Part shown: piece by piece, positions 23,618-31,596 of the stretch
How the letters are laid out: the number at the start of each line of letters is the position of its first letter
How positions within the stretch are numbered: position 1 is the stretch's first letter
Assembly: GCA_015486965.1 (NCBI GenBank)
Contig: WFQQ01000157.1
Coordinates: forward strand, 1-36,703
DNA from: Desulfurellaceae bacterium
Lineage (GTDB): Bacteria; Campylobacterota_A; Desulfurellia; Desulfurellales; Hippeaceae
Direction of reading: 5' to 3'
Length of the DNA: 36,703 nt
Program-made: the position numbers and the translations under genes
Notes under the pieces: model-generated
Database searches by the model: none
What the model was told of the DNA's origin: nothing
The model's input: the letters and a program-made list of their open reading frames with translations, nothing else

Positions 23618-23631
23618 TAAGCTTAAGCTTA
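23618..23631. promoter_or_regulatory. 14-bp perfect palindrome upstream of the WSC-domain gene
   Basis: TAAGCTTAAGCTTA is its own reverse complement. It lies 44 bp before the ATG of the secreted WSC protein, next to a TTGATT (23612-23617) that could be a -35, so it may be an operator. No strong -10 is visible. Confidence 0.35.
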
Positions 23632-23675
23632 TGTTAAAAGTAAATAAAACCTAATCCACTAAGGGGAGGGTTGTC

Positions 23676-24803
23676 ATGATGAGAAGAATAATTACCTGTA
23701 TTGCTATTTTGTTTGCAATAGTGTTTGCTCTGACACAGTTATCTGAAGCCTACCCACACTACATCGGCTGCTACATAGACAGTACACCTCACGACCTCAC
23801 AGGCTATTCATTTACAAGCGATAGGATGACTCCAGAGCTGTGCGTGTCAACATGCAGAAGGCACGGATTCAAATATGCAAGTTTGGAATTTTCGATAAGC
23901 TGCAGGTGTGGAAACTCATACGGAGTTTACGGTAAAGCTCCTTCAGACATCGAGTGCGATTACAGATGTAGCGGAAACTCAAACAAGATATGCGGAGGAT
24001 ACTGGAGAGAGAGTGTTTATTCAACGAGAAGATATCAAAGCATAAGTTCAACCGTTGAGTGGAATACAGACAGACCAGGCTACGATTTTAAGAGCATAGA
24101 ACTACCAAAAGCAGACCCCATGCTGTGTAAGAGGCTATGCATGAACAATCCAAAGTGCAAAGCCTGGACATATGTCAAACCTTATACCATACAGGGAGCT
24201 TACCCGAAATGCTGGCTTAAGTATGCCGTTCCACGGGCTATTTACAGTAGATATTGTGTTTCAGGGGTCGTAAAAAGGACTTCCTCACCGTCAAATAAAA
24301 ACTCAATTATAGTTACAACCATCAGAAACCCAAAGGTCAATGGTGTGGCTTTAGACTTTTGCAAAAAGTGGGGTAAAGAGTGTGGTAAACCCGCTGCCGA
24401 TGCATACTGCAGGGCTCATGGGTATATAGGTGCTTTAAGCTATAAAGTTCAGTATGACACACCACCAACAAGAGTAATATCAACAGGACAGATATGCAAC
24501 ACAAGTTTTTGTGATAGAATTGTAGAGGTCAAGTGCTTCAAAAAGAGAAACTCATTTATAAATAGGGTAGTAACCATAAAAAATCCCACAGTTGGAGGGT
24601 TGGCTTTAGACCTATGCAGGGATTGGGGGAAAAACTGTGGAATGCCAGCTGCCGATGCATACTGTAAAGACCACGGTTATAAGGGAGCGTTGAGTTATAA
24701 AGTGGAGAAAAACTCCCCACCTACAAGGGTGATATCAACCGGGAGAATCTGCAATCTCAGTTATTGTGATAGAATTGTTGAAGTAAAGTGCCTAAGATAT
24801 TGA
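23676..24803 (+). CDS. Secreted Cys-rich protein with WSC and PAN/Apple domains and a duplicated C-terminal unit
   Basis: A Sec signal peptide (residues 1-25, hydrophobic core IITCIAILFAIVFAL, cleavage after SEA) leads to a WSC domain (about 29-117) with all eight canonical cysteines at 32, 56, 60, 76, 78, 94, 98 and 106. A PAN/Apple-like domain follows (about 126-201; DRPGYDFKSI, CKAWTYVKP, CWLKYAVP). Two copies of a roughly 75-residue unit end the protein (about 213-289 and 299-375), each with ALDxCxxWGKxCG, PAADAYC, GALSYKV, PPTRVISTG and DRIVEVKC. WSC and PAN domains bind carbohydrate or protein in eukaryotes and some bacteria. An extracellular adhesive role is likely but unproven. GGAGGG precedes ATG 23676; ATG 23679 is an alternative. 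Confidence 0.85.
   Translation: MMRRIITCIAILFAIVFALTQLSEAYPHYIGCYIDSTPHDLTGYSFTSDRMTPELCVSTCRRHGFKYASLEFSISCRCGNSYGVYGKAPSDIECDYRCSGNSNKICGGYWRESVYSTRRYQSISSTVEWNTDRPGYDFKSIELPKADPMLCKRLCMNNPKCKAWTYVKPYTIQGAYPKCWLKYAVPRAIYSRYCVSGVVKRTSSPSNKNSIIVTTIRNPKVNGVALDFCKKWGKECGKPAADAYCRAHGYIGALSYKVQYDTPPTRVISTGQICNTSFCDRIVEVKCFKKRNSFINRVVTIKNPTVGGLALDLCRDWGKNCGMPAADAYCKDHGYKGALSYKVEKNSPPTRVISTGRICNLSYCDRIVEVKCLRY
24312..24803 (+). repeat. Tandem intragenic duplication encoding the C-terminal units of the WSC protein
   Basis: The segments at about 24312-24540 and 24570-24800 encode nearly the same 75-residue unit in tandem, with spaced identical motifs (PAADAYC, GALSYKV, PPTRVISTG, DRIVEVKC). DNA identity is clearly lower than protein identity, so the duplication is old or selected at protein level. 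Confidence 0.7.
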
Positions 24804-24849
24804 TTATCAACACAATCAATAGTTTACCTTTGTATGTTTAAAGCAGTGC

Positions 24850-24878
24850 TTGACAGGTTGTCTTCAACCTGATATATT
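24850..24878 (+). promoter_or_regulatory. Near-consensus promoter of the glycyl radical operon, predicting a leaderless mRNA
   Basis: TTGACA (24850-24855), a 17-bp spacer and TATATT (24873-24878) predict transcription starting at about 24884-24886. The activase ATG is at 24887 and no Shine-Dalgarno precedes it, so translation would be leaderless. Confidence 0.65.
24854..24871. promoter_or_regulatory. Operator-like inverted repeat inside the promoter spacer
   Basis: CAGGTTG (24854-24860) and CAACCTG (24865-24871) form a perfect 7-bp inverted repeat around TCTT, filling the -35/-10 spacer. A repressor or a MerR-type activator bound here would control hydroxyproline-dehydratase expression directly. 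Confidence 0.6.
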
Positions 24879-24886
24879 AGATATTA

Positions 24887-25786
24887 ATGAAAGGGTTGGT
24901 TTTCGATATAAAACGATACTCCATACACGATGGTCCTGGGTTAAGGACAACAGTTTTCTTTAAAGGCTGTCCTTTGAAATGCCTATGGTGTCATAACCCG
25001 GAGAGCCAAAAAAGTACAAAAGAGATTATGTATCATGCAGAAGAGTGTATTTTTTGTTTAACCTGCAAGAGTGTATGCACAAAATCAGCAATAGGGGTTG
25101 AGAAAGATCGTATTAAAATAGATTTAAAAACATGCGACCTCTGCGGAGAGTGCACAACAAACTGCCCTACAAACGCCTTAGAGATGGTAGGAAAATTTTA
25201 CGAGCCAGAAGAGCTGAAAGATGAGGTTTTAAAGGATAGAGATTTTTTTGGAAATGACGGAGGAATTACCATATCCGGTGGTGAACCACTAATGCAGTTT
25301 GATTTTTTGATGAAGTTGTTGGCTCTGCTTAAGGAAGAGCAGGTGAACATAGCCTTAGACACAACAGGTTTTACAGATACAGATAAACTTTTATCAACAC
25401 TTCCGTATGTCGATATATACTTATACGACATAAAACACATGGACAGCAAAATTCACAAAAAATACACAGGAGTCGAGAATGACAAAATCTTAAGCAACCT
25501 AATAGAACTTGACAGAAATGGCTCAAGAATATCAATAAGATTCCCACTCATTCCCTCAATAAACGATGATGAAGAAAACATAAAGAAAACGGCAGAATTT
25601 GTAAGCAAGCTGAATAACATAGAGAGCGTGGACATCCTGCCATACCACTCAATGATGGAAGACAAATATAGAAAACTTGAAAAACCTTTCCTTCTAAAGC
25701 ACATAGGAAAACCAACTAAAAAAAGGATTGAATATGTCAAAAAACAGTTCGAGCAGTTTGGCTTAAAAGTGAATATAGGAGGTTAA
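24887..25786 (+). CDS. Glycyl radical enzyme activating enzyme (radical SAM)
   Basis: This 299-aa radical SAM enzyme installs the glycyl radical on the dehydratase encoded next. The SAM-cluster motif is FKGCPLKCLWCHNPES near residue 26 (CxxxCxxC). Two further ferredoxin-like clusters are inserted (CIFCLTCKSVC and CDLCGECTTNCP), as in activases of glycerol-dehydratase/HypD-type enzymes rather than of pyruvate formate-lyase itself. ISGGEPLMQ is the SAM-binding GGE motif. No ribosome site precedes the ATG, in line with the leaderless promoter. One base separates its stop from the ATG of the radical enzyme gene, which has a strong GGAGG. Confidence 0.93.
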   Translation: MKGLVFDIKRYSIHDGPGLRTTVFFKGCPLKCLWCHNPESQKSTKEIMYHAEECIFCLTCKSVCTKSAIGVEKDRIKIDLKTCDLCGECTTNCPTNALEMVGKFYEPEELKDEVLKDRDFFGNDGGITISGGEPLMQFDFLMKLLALLKEEQVNIALDTTGFTDTDKLLSTLPYVDIYLYDIKHMDSKIHKKYTGVENDKILSNLIELDRNGSRISIRFPLIPSINDDEENIKKTAEFVSKLNNIESVDILPYHSMMEDKYRKLEKPFLLKHIGKPTKKRIEYVKKQFEQFGLKVNIGG

Positions 25787-25787
25787 G

Positions 25788-28205
25788 ATGGAAAGAACAG
25801 CATGTAGAGTAATTGATTACACAAAGATTGTAAAAGAAGAAAGAGGTATGAACGACAGGATAAAAAAGTTAAGAAGGCAATCCATAGAAGCTTTAGAAAG
25901 AATTTCACCAGAAAGGGCAAAGCTCCTGACAGATTTTTACAAAAACTCAAAGGAAAGCTTAATCCCAATTAAAAGAGCTAAAGCTTTTGAATACATATTG
26001 ATGAACAAAAGGATATCAATTTACGATGGCGAGTTGATAGTTGGAGAGAGAGGAGAAGAGCAAAAGGCAACTCCAACATATCCAGAAATTACACTCCACA
26101 GAAGAAAAGACCTTGAAGCCCTTAATAACAGGCAAAAGGTTAGGTATTCTGTCTCTCAAGATGTGTTTGATGTTTATGAAAAAGAGATAATCCCCTTCTG
26201 GGAAGGAAAAACAGTTAGAGAGATGATTTTTAAAGAGGTACCTCAAAGATGGAAAGATGCCTTTGAAGCAGGCGTTTTTACCGAATTTATGGAACAGAGA
26301 GCTCCAGGACACACCGTTTTGGACGGGAAAATCTACAAAAAAGGCATGTTAGATTTTATAAAGGAGATAAACTCAGAGATTGAAAAGCTTGATTTTGAAC
26401 ATGATAGTGAAGCGTTTGACAAAAAGGAAGAGTTAGAGGCTATGAAAATTACTGCAAATGCTCTAATAAAGTTTGCCAATAGATACGCAAAACTTGCAAA
26501 AGAGATGGCATCAAAAGAAAGAGACAGCAAAAGAAAAAAGGAGCTACTTAAAATATCAGAAATCTGCAGCTGGGTGCCCGCCCATGCCCCAAGAACATTT
26601 CATGAGGCTCTACAATACTACTGGTTTGTGCATATCGGTGTAATAACAGAGCTAAACGGCTGGGACGCCTTTAGCCCAGGAAAATTGGATAAACACCTTT
26701 TCCCCTTTTATAAAAAGGATATAGAGGAAGGTAGGCTAACAAAGGATGGAGCAAAGGAATTACTTGAGTGCCTCTGGATTAAGTTTCACAACCACCCTGC
26801 CCCACCCAAAGTAGGTGTAACAGCTGAGGAAAGCTCAACCTATACCGACTTTGCACAGATAAACATAGGCGGTATAAAAGAAGATGGAACTGACAATGTA
26901 AATGAGCTGAGCTATCTTTTATTGGATGTTGTGGAGGAGATGAGGTTAGTTCAACCCAATGCCTCAATCCATGTAAGCAAGAAAAACCCTGACAAATTCA
27001 TAAAAAGGGCTTTAGAGATAATAAAAACTGGGTTCGGTCAACCATCGGTGTTCAACTCGGATGCCGTGGTAATGGAACTTTTAAGGCAGGGGAAAACCTT
27101 AGAGGATGCAAGATGCGGTGGAACAAGTGGGTGTGTGGAAAGTGGAGCATTTGGAAAGGAAAACTACACACTTACAGGATACTTCAACATACCAAAAATC
27201 TTGGAGATTACACTCTTTAACGGTAAAGACCCATTGACAGGCAAACAGATTGGCCTGAAAACCGGAATTTTCGAAGATTTTGAAACTTTTGATGAATTCA
27301 TGGAAGCATTTAAAAAACAGCTTAAATATTTCATTGACATTAAAATAGAAGGCAATCTGATAATTGAAAGGATCTATGCAAAACATATGCCAGCTCCATT
27401 TCTCTCCATCCTGATAGATGATTGCATAAAAAAGGGAAAAGACTACTACAGTGGCGGCGCAAGATATAACTCATCATACATTCAGGGTGTTGGAACAGGC
27501 ACTATAACAGACTCACTTTCAGCCATAAAACAAACTGTGTTTGAGGAAAAACGGATTGGAAAGAAAGAACTATTAGATATGTTAAGCAAAAATTTTGAAG
27601 GATACGAACTAAAGAGACAGTTTTTGATTAATAAAACCCACAAGTACGGTAACGATGATGATTATGCTGACAGTTTAATGAAAGAGGTTTTCGAGGAATT
27701 CTTTAAAAACATAGATGGAAGGCCTACATACAAAGGTGGGCAGTTCAGAATAAACATGCTCCCCACCACTGTTCATGTATATTTTGGCTCTAAAATTGGA
27801 GCAACGCCAGACGGAAGAAAGGCTTTTGAGCCTATATCGGAAGGCATATCTCCTGTTCAGGGTATGGACAGAAAGGGGCCAACAGCTGTGTTAAAATCGG
27901 CAGCAAAAATGGATCACATAAAAACGGGCGGAACCCTTCTAAACCTGAAATTTACACCAGACCTTCTTAAAGATGAAAAGGGCCTCAATGCGGTGGTAAA
28001 ACTGATAAGAACATACTTTAAATTGGACGGACACCATATACAGTTCAATGTTGTGAGTGCTGACACACTGAGAGATGCCAAAAAACACCCAGAAAAGTAT
28101 GGAGACCTGATTGTAAGGGTGGCTGGATACAGCGACTATTTCTGTCATCTAAATGAAAAGCTACAGGATGAGATTATAAAAAGAACAGAGCACGAAAGCT
28201 TCTAA
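25788..28205 (+). CDS. hypD: Glycyl radical enzyme, trans-4-hydroxy-L-proline dehydratase-like
   Basis: The 805-aa enzyme has the radical-transfer cysteine in GGTSGCVESGAFGKE (Cys449, with Glu451) and the radical-bearing glycine in VRVAGYSDYF (Gly780). The CVE motif puts it with dehydratases rather than pyruvate formate-lyase (CC). Active-site segments match HypD of Clostridioides difficile as I recall it: FTEFMEQRAPGHTV, ELNGWDAFSPG, SSTYTDFAQIN, LTGYFNIPKILE and MLPTTVHVYFG. HypD dehydrates trans-4-hydroxyproline to pyrroline-5-carboxylate, normally reduced by ProC, which is not adjacent here. ATG 25788 with GGAGG five bases before it is used; an internal ATG near 25848 aligns better with the clostridial N-terminus. 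Substrate assignment is probable, not certain. Confidence 0.82.
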   Translation: MERTACRVIDYTKIVKEERGMNDRIKKLRRQSIEALERISPERAKLLTDFYKNSKESLIPIKRAKAFEYILMNKRISIYDGELIVGERGEEQKATPTYPEITLHRRKDLEALNNRQKVRYSVSQDVFDVYEKEIIPFWEGKTVREMIFKEVPQRWKDAFEAGVFTEFMEQRAPGHTVLDGKIYKKGMLDFIKEINSEIEKLDFEHDSEAFDKKEELEAMKITANALIKFANRYAKLAKEMASKERDSKRKKELLKISEICSWVPAHAPRTFHEALQYYWFVHIGVITELNGWDAFSPGKLDKHLFPFYKKDIEEGRLTKDGAKELLECLWIKFHNHPAPPKVGVTAEESSTYTDFAQINIGGIKEDGTDNVNELSYLLLDVVEEMRLVQPNASIHVSKKNPDKFIKRALEIIKTGFGQPSVFNSDAVVMELLRQGKTLEDARCGGTSGCVESGAFGKENYTLTGYFNIPKILEITLFNGKDPLTGKQIGLKTGIFEDFETFDEFMEAFKKQLKYFIDIKIEGNLIIERIYAKHMPAPFLSILIDDCIKKGKDYYSGGARYNSSYIQGVGTGTITDSLSAIKQTVFEEKRIGKKELLDMLSKNFEGYELKRQFLINKTHKYGNDDDYADSLMKEVFEEFFKNIDGRPTYKGGQFRINMLPTTVHVYFGSKIGATPDGRKAFEPISEGISPVQGMDRKGPTAVLKSAAKMDHIKTGGTLLNLKFTPDLLKDEKGLNAVVKLIRTYFKLDGHHIQFNVVSADTLRDAKKHPEKYGDLIVRVAGYSDYFCHLNEKLQDEIIKRTEHESF

Positions 28206-28263
28206 AGATTAGCTCTCTCAAGTTTTTGGCTTATACAGATGTTAAAAACACGATACCATATCT

Positions 28264-28291
28264 TTGACAATCAAAAAGGGTAAGCTATAAT
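28264..28291 (+). promoter_or_regulatory. Consensus promoter of the V4R-domain gene
   Basis: Perfect -35 TTGACA (28264-28269) and perfect -10 TATAAT (28286-28291) are spaced by 16 bp. The start point falls near 28298, which rules out the ATG at 28297 and supports ATG 28321 with GGAGG at 28311-28315. Confidence 0.7.
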
Positions 28292-28320
28292 TTACTATGA
28301 GCAAAAAGAAGGAGGCATTT

Positions 28321-28806
28321 ATGGATAAAAAGATCGTTCGGGAAAAAACAAAACAGTACATCAACAGCGAAGGATTCGTGCTACCAAAGGATGTTTTTAG
28401 AGACTTCTTCTCCCATCTGATAAAACTTGCAGGCTTTGGACTCGGCGGTATGTTTATTCTCCCCGGTAAAAAAGCAGGAAGAAAAGCCGCAGAAAACTTT
28501 AAGAAGATTCTTGGTGAAAACCTCGATATAGAAACGATTAAAGAGTGTATAATTGCATACTTTGAGGAATCGAGACAGTGCATTTTCGAGCAGTTTGAAC
28601 TAACCGAGAACAAAGCAATTATAAGAGTGAAACACTCTGTGTTTGCAGAAGGCATAAAAAGCAGAAAACCAACCTGTCTTCCGTTGGGCGGGACGATAGC
28701 TGGAATGCTTGAGGAATTTTTGGGCTCAACATGGCAACCTAAAGAGAAAGAGTGCATTGCACAGGGAAAAGAAGCATGTCTTTTTGAGATAGTTAGAACA
28801 AAATAG
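28321..28806 (+). CDS. V4R (4-vinyl reductase) domain protein
   Basis: This 161-aa protein ends in a V4R domain: IAGMLEEFLGSTWQPKEKECIAQGKEACLFEI is the family's C-terminal signature, with two conserved cysteines. V4R domains bind small hydrophobic or porphyrin-like ligands in bacteriochlorophyll synthesis, in regulators and in stand-alone proteins; the ligand here is unknown. The first 40 residues contain a Gly-rich, possibly membrane-touching segment (IKLAGFGLGGMFILPGKK). It has its own consensus promoter, so it is probably an abundant, monocistronic transcript although it follows the glycyl radical operon. Confidence 0.72.
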   Translation: MDKKIVREKTKQYINSEGFVLPKDVFRDFFSHLIKLAGFGLGGMFILPGKKAGRKAAENFKKILGENLDIETIKECIIAYFEESRQCIFEQFELTENKAIIRVKHSVFAEGIKSRKPTCLPLGGTIAGMLEEFLGSTWQPKEKECIAQGKEACLFEIVRTK

Positions 28807-28809
28807 ACT

Positions 28810-28837
28810 AAGACTGGTGTTGAGTCTTTTAATTTTT
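28810..28837 (+). terminator. Weak rho-independent terminator after the V4R gene
   Basis: AAGACT (28810-28815) pairs with AGTCTT (28823-28828) around a 7-base loop and runs into TTAATTTTT. The six-pair stem is short, so efficiency is doubtful. Confidence 0.4.
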
Positions 28838-28838
28838 C

Positions 28839-28867
28839 TTGATATACAGTGATTTTTAAACTATATT
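28839..28867 (+). promoter_or_regulatory. Predicted promoter of the 206-aa unknown gene
   Basis: TTGATA (28839-28844) and TATATT (28862-28867) with a 17-bp spacer predict a start near 28874, leaving a leader of about 72 bases that contains a 16-bp palindrome. Confidence 0.5.
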
Positions 28868-28880
28868 ATAAAAAATGTCG

Positions 28881-28896
28881 TGCTTTTTAAAAAGCA
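28881..28896. promoter_or_regulatory. 16-bp perfect palindrome in the leader of the unknown gene
   Basis: TGCTTTTTAAAAAGCA is fully self-complementary. It sits just downstream of the predicted start point, a position suited to a repressor site or an RNA stem in the leader. Confidence 0.4.
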
Positions 28897-28945
28897 AGTG
28901 GGTTTCCATGTATAACAACCAAAACATAGAAAGGAGAACATACCG

Positions 28946-29566
28946 ATGGAAACATTGACTATCTGTGTGCCGTTTTTCGCTCTTCCTGGGATGGATGAAA
29001 AGTGTGATTCAATTGTTGGCAACCAGAACCTGATCGTCCGTGATATCTTGGGGCTTAATCCTCTCAGAAAGGGCGAATATGAAAATGGCCCTTATTTAGA
29101 AGGTTTCAACGCTGATGGAAAGCTGGATTATGTTTTTTATTTTGAAGAAGTGGGAAAAATCTTAGAAAAAAAGTTTTTTGATGAAATTTACATCCTGTTC
29201 AGGGCAATTTACAAGCCCTACAAAAAATCCACACAACATATCGTTATAGGATATTACAAGGTTGACAATACACAAGGGGTAGAAATAGCCCCAGGCGTCT
29301 ATGCAATTACAGGAACAGAAGCTTATTTTGTAGAGTACAAAGACTCTCTGGACATTACAGACATCATAGTTGGCTACAACTTGCAAGACTCTATTATGAA
29401 AAGCAACAGCCAGAACCATCCCGAATATAAAGATTGGGTGAATTCGTGGCTTGAACATATAAAATCAAAGGAGAACAAGTTAGAAGAGTACAAAGAGAGA
29501 AGCGTACTGTTGAGAAAGCTTAAATCAGAAGAAAATTACAAAGAGAAAATAAAAGAGTGTCTATGA
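28946..29566 (+). CDS. Protein of unknown function
   Basis: I do not recognise this 206-aa protein. It has no signal peptide or membrane helix. The central part (DEIYILFRAIYKPYKK followed by HIVIGYYKVDN) reads as an alpha/beta domain and faintly recalls small PUA/EVE-like or nucleotide-modification-associated proteins. The last 60 residues are charged and helical (HIKSKENKLEEYKERS), likely a coiled coil. An AAAGGAG ribosome site precedes the ATG. It has its own promoter and ends 17 bases before the EF-G-2 gene, so the two are likely co-transcribed. Confidence 0.72.
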   Translation: METLTICVPFFALPGMDEKCDSIVGNQNLIVRDILGLNPLRKGEYENGPYLEGFNADGKLDYVFYFEEVGKILEKKFFDEIYILFRAIYKPYKKSTQHIVIGYYKVDNTQGVEIAPGVYAITGTEAYFVEYKDSLDITDIIVGYNLQDSIMKSNSQNHPEYKDWVNSWLEHIKSKENKLEEYKERSVLLRKLKSEENYKEKIKECL

Positions 29567-29583
29567 AGGGGAGGTAAAGTTTA

Positions 29584-31596
29584 ATGTCTGATGTCAGTAA
29601 AAAACGGGTTTTAGCTATATGCGGCTCAGGTGGCACAGGAAAAACCACCCTGTGTGAAGATATTTTATTCATAACAAAAAAGATAAGCAGAAAGGGTTCT
29701 ACAGACAAAGGAAATACAACCATGGACTTTGATTCCGAAGAAATTGAAAGAAAAATATCCATGCAGTTGGCTGTAGGGTACACAGAGTTCAAAAAGCACC
29801 TTATCTATATGATAGATACGCCGGGTTATCACAACTTTATTGCAGATGCTCTGTGTGGCATAAGAGCAGCAGACAGCTCTATACTATTAATAGATGCAAA
29901 GGATGGTCCCGATGCTCAGTCAGAAAGGCTTTTGGATGAAATACTGAAAGAGAAAAAACCTGCACTGTTTTTTCTAAATGCCATAGACAAAGAGGATATA
30001 CATTTAGAAAAGACACTACAATCAATAAAAGAAAATTTAACGTCTAAAGCTTACCTGCTTCAGCTTCCCATATTCAAAGACGGCGTTGCAGTTGGTTTTG
30101 TTGATATACTCAAAAAACAGGCTTACTCGTTCGACGGCAAAGAGATAGACACACCAAAGGAGCTCGAGGACGAAGTAGAAGAGAAGTATATGGAGTTGGT
30201 GGAAGAGGTCTCCACATACAACGATGAGCTGATGGAAAAATACTTAGAGGGAGAAGAGCTTGATAAGAAAACAATAAGTGAAACTTTGAGTGAAGCTGTG
30301 AAAACTGGAGGGCTGTTCCCCATCCTAGTTGGCAGTGCCCTCAAAGGCTATGGGACAAAAGAGCTCCTCGAAGAGGTTATAACGCTCTTGCCACCGCCAG
30401 AAGACATGTTTGATGAACCAGCTGCGCTGGTGTTTAAAACTTACAACGACCCACAGATGGGCAAGATCAGCCTTCTAAGGGTGTGTTCTGGAACATTTAA
30501 GTCAGATACAACCTACTACAATGTTAATAAAGACGCTGAAGAGAGGCTTGGCACAATAAACCTCATGCTTGGCAAAAGCTTTAACAAAGTGGAAGAGGTG
30601 TCAACAGGCGACATATTCGCTGTGGCAAAATTAAAAATAACCCAGACTGGAGACACAATTGCCACAAAGGGCTCTAAAGTCCAGTGCGAGTTTGTAGAAA
30701 TGCCTCTACCTTACATATCCGCAGCCATATATGGTGCAAGCAAAGGGGATGAGGAAAAAATCGGTGCTGCAATAAGCAAAATCATAGAATCCGACCCATC
30801 TCTATCATTTACAAGAAACAATGAAACTGGTGAATTCATCTTAACTGGAATGGGCAAGCTCCACCTTGAAACAGTTATATCGAGACTTAAAAAGAAGTAC
30901 GGCGTAGAGGCTCACCTAAAGACACCAAAGGTTGCTTACAAGGAAACGATTAAAGGGAAAACCACATCCCACGGTAGGTATAAAAAGCAGACTGGTGGGC
31001 ACGGCCAGTTTGGAGACTGCACAATTGAAATAGAGCCACTGCCAAGGGGCAAAGGGTTTGAGTTTGAGGATTTGATTGTGGGGGGTGCAATTCCCAAGCA
31101 GTTTATCCCATCTGTGGAAAAGGGTATTAAGAATGCAATGGAACAGGGCTACCTTGCGGGTTATCCTATGATAGATATAAAGATAAAACTTATTGACGGT
31201 AAATACCATCCTGTTGATTCAAGCGACCTTGCATTCCAGATGGCTGGCTCCATAGCTTTTAAAGAGGGCGTAGGCAAATGTAAACCAGTTCTTCTGGAGC
31301 CTATTGTCGAGATGGAGGTTTATGTACCCGACGAAACGATGGGTGATGTAATTGGAGACTTAAACTCAAGAAGGGGAAGAGTGCTCGGTATGGAACCGTA
31401 TGAGGGCAAAAAAGGCTATCAAAGAATCAGAGCGTTGGTTCCAGAGGCTGAAATACTTGAATATGCTCCATCTCTTAGGTCTATAACAGGCGGAAGGGGA
31501 TTCTTTAAATACAAATTCTCAACCTATGAAGAGGTACCTTCACAAATAGCAGAAAAGATAATAGAAGAATCCAAAAAAGAAGAGGAGAAAAAGTAA
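29584..31596 (+). CDS. Elongation factor G paralogue (EF-G-2 type translational GTPase)
   Basis: The 670-aa protein has the EF-G domain order: GTPase domain, beta-barrel domain II (about 280-370), then domains III-V, with TGMGKLHLETVISRLKKKYG and the domain IV ribosome-facing segment. The GTPase motifs are atypical: P-loop GSGGTGKTT, switch II DTPGYHNF in which Tyr82 replaces the catalytic His of DTPGH, and NAID instead of NKMD. The same Tyr replacement occurs in Thermus EF-G-2, so this is that paralogue and not the main fusA. It may act under stress or in recycling; that role is inferred. It ends directly at the bidirectional terminator. Confidence 0.88.
   Translation: MSDVSKKRVLAICGSGGTGKTTLCEDILFITKKISRKGSTDKGNTTMDFDSEEIERKISMQLAVGYTEFKKHLIYMIDTPGYHNFIADALCGIRAADSSILLIDAKDGPDAQSERLLDEILKEKKPALFFLNAIDKEDIHLEKTLQSIKENLTSKAYLLQLPIFKDGVAVGFVDILKKQAYSFDGKEIDTPKELEDEVEEKYMELVEEVSTYNDELMEKYLEGEELDKKTISETLSEAVKTGGLFPILVGSALKGYGTKELLEEVITLLPPPEDMFDEPAALVFKTYNDPQMGKISLLRVCSGTFKSDTTYYNVNKDAEERLGTINLMLGKSFNKVEEVSTGDIFAVAKLKITQTGDTIATKGSKVQCEFVEMPLPYISAAIYGASKGDEEKIGAAISKIIESDPSLSFTRNNETGEFILTGMGKLHLETVISRLKKKYGVEAHLKTPKVAYKETIKGKTTSHGRYKKQTGGHGQFGDCTIEIEPLPRGKGFEFEDLIVGGAIPKQFIPSVEKGIKNAMEQGYLAGYPMIDIKIKLIDGKYHPVDSSDLAFQMAGSIAFKEGVGKCKPVLLEPIVEMEVYVPDETMGDVIGDLNSRRGRVLGMEPYEGKKGYQRIRALVPEAEILEYAPSLRSITGGRGFFKYKFSTYEEVPSQIAEKIIEESKKEEEKK

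Noticed and set aside
28297-28299. Upstream ATG for the V4R gene
   Set aside because: It coincides with the predicted transcription start, while ATG 28321 has GGAGG five bases before it.
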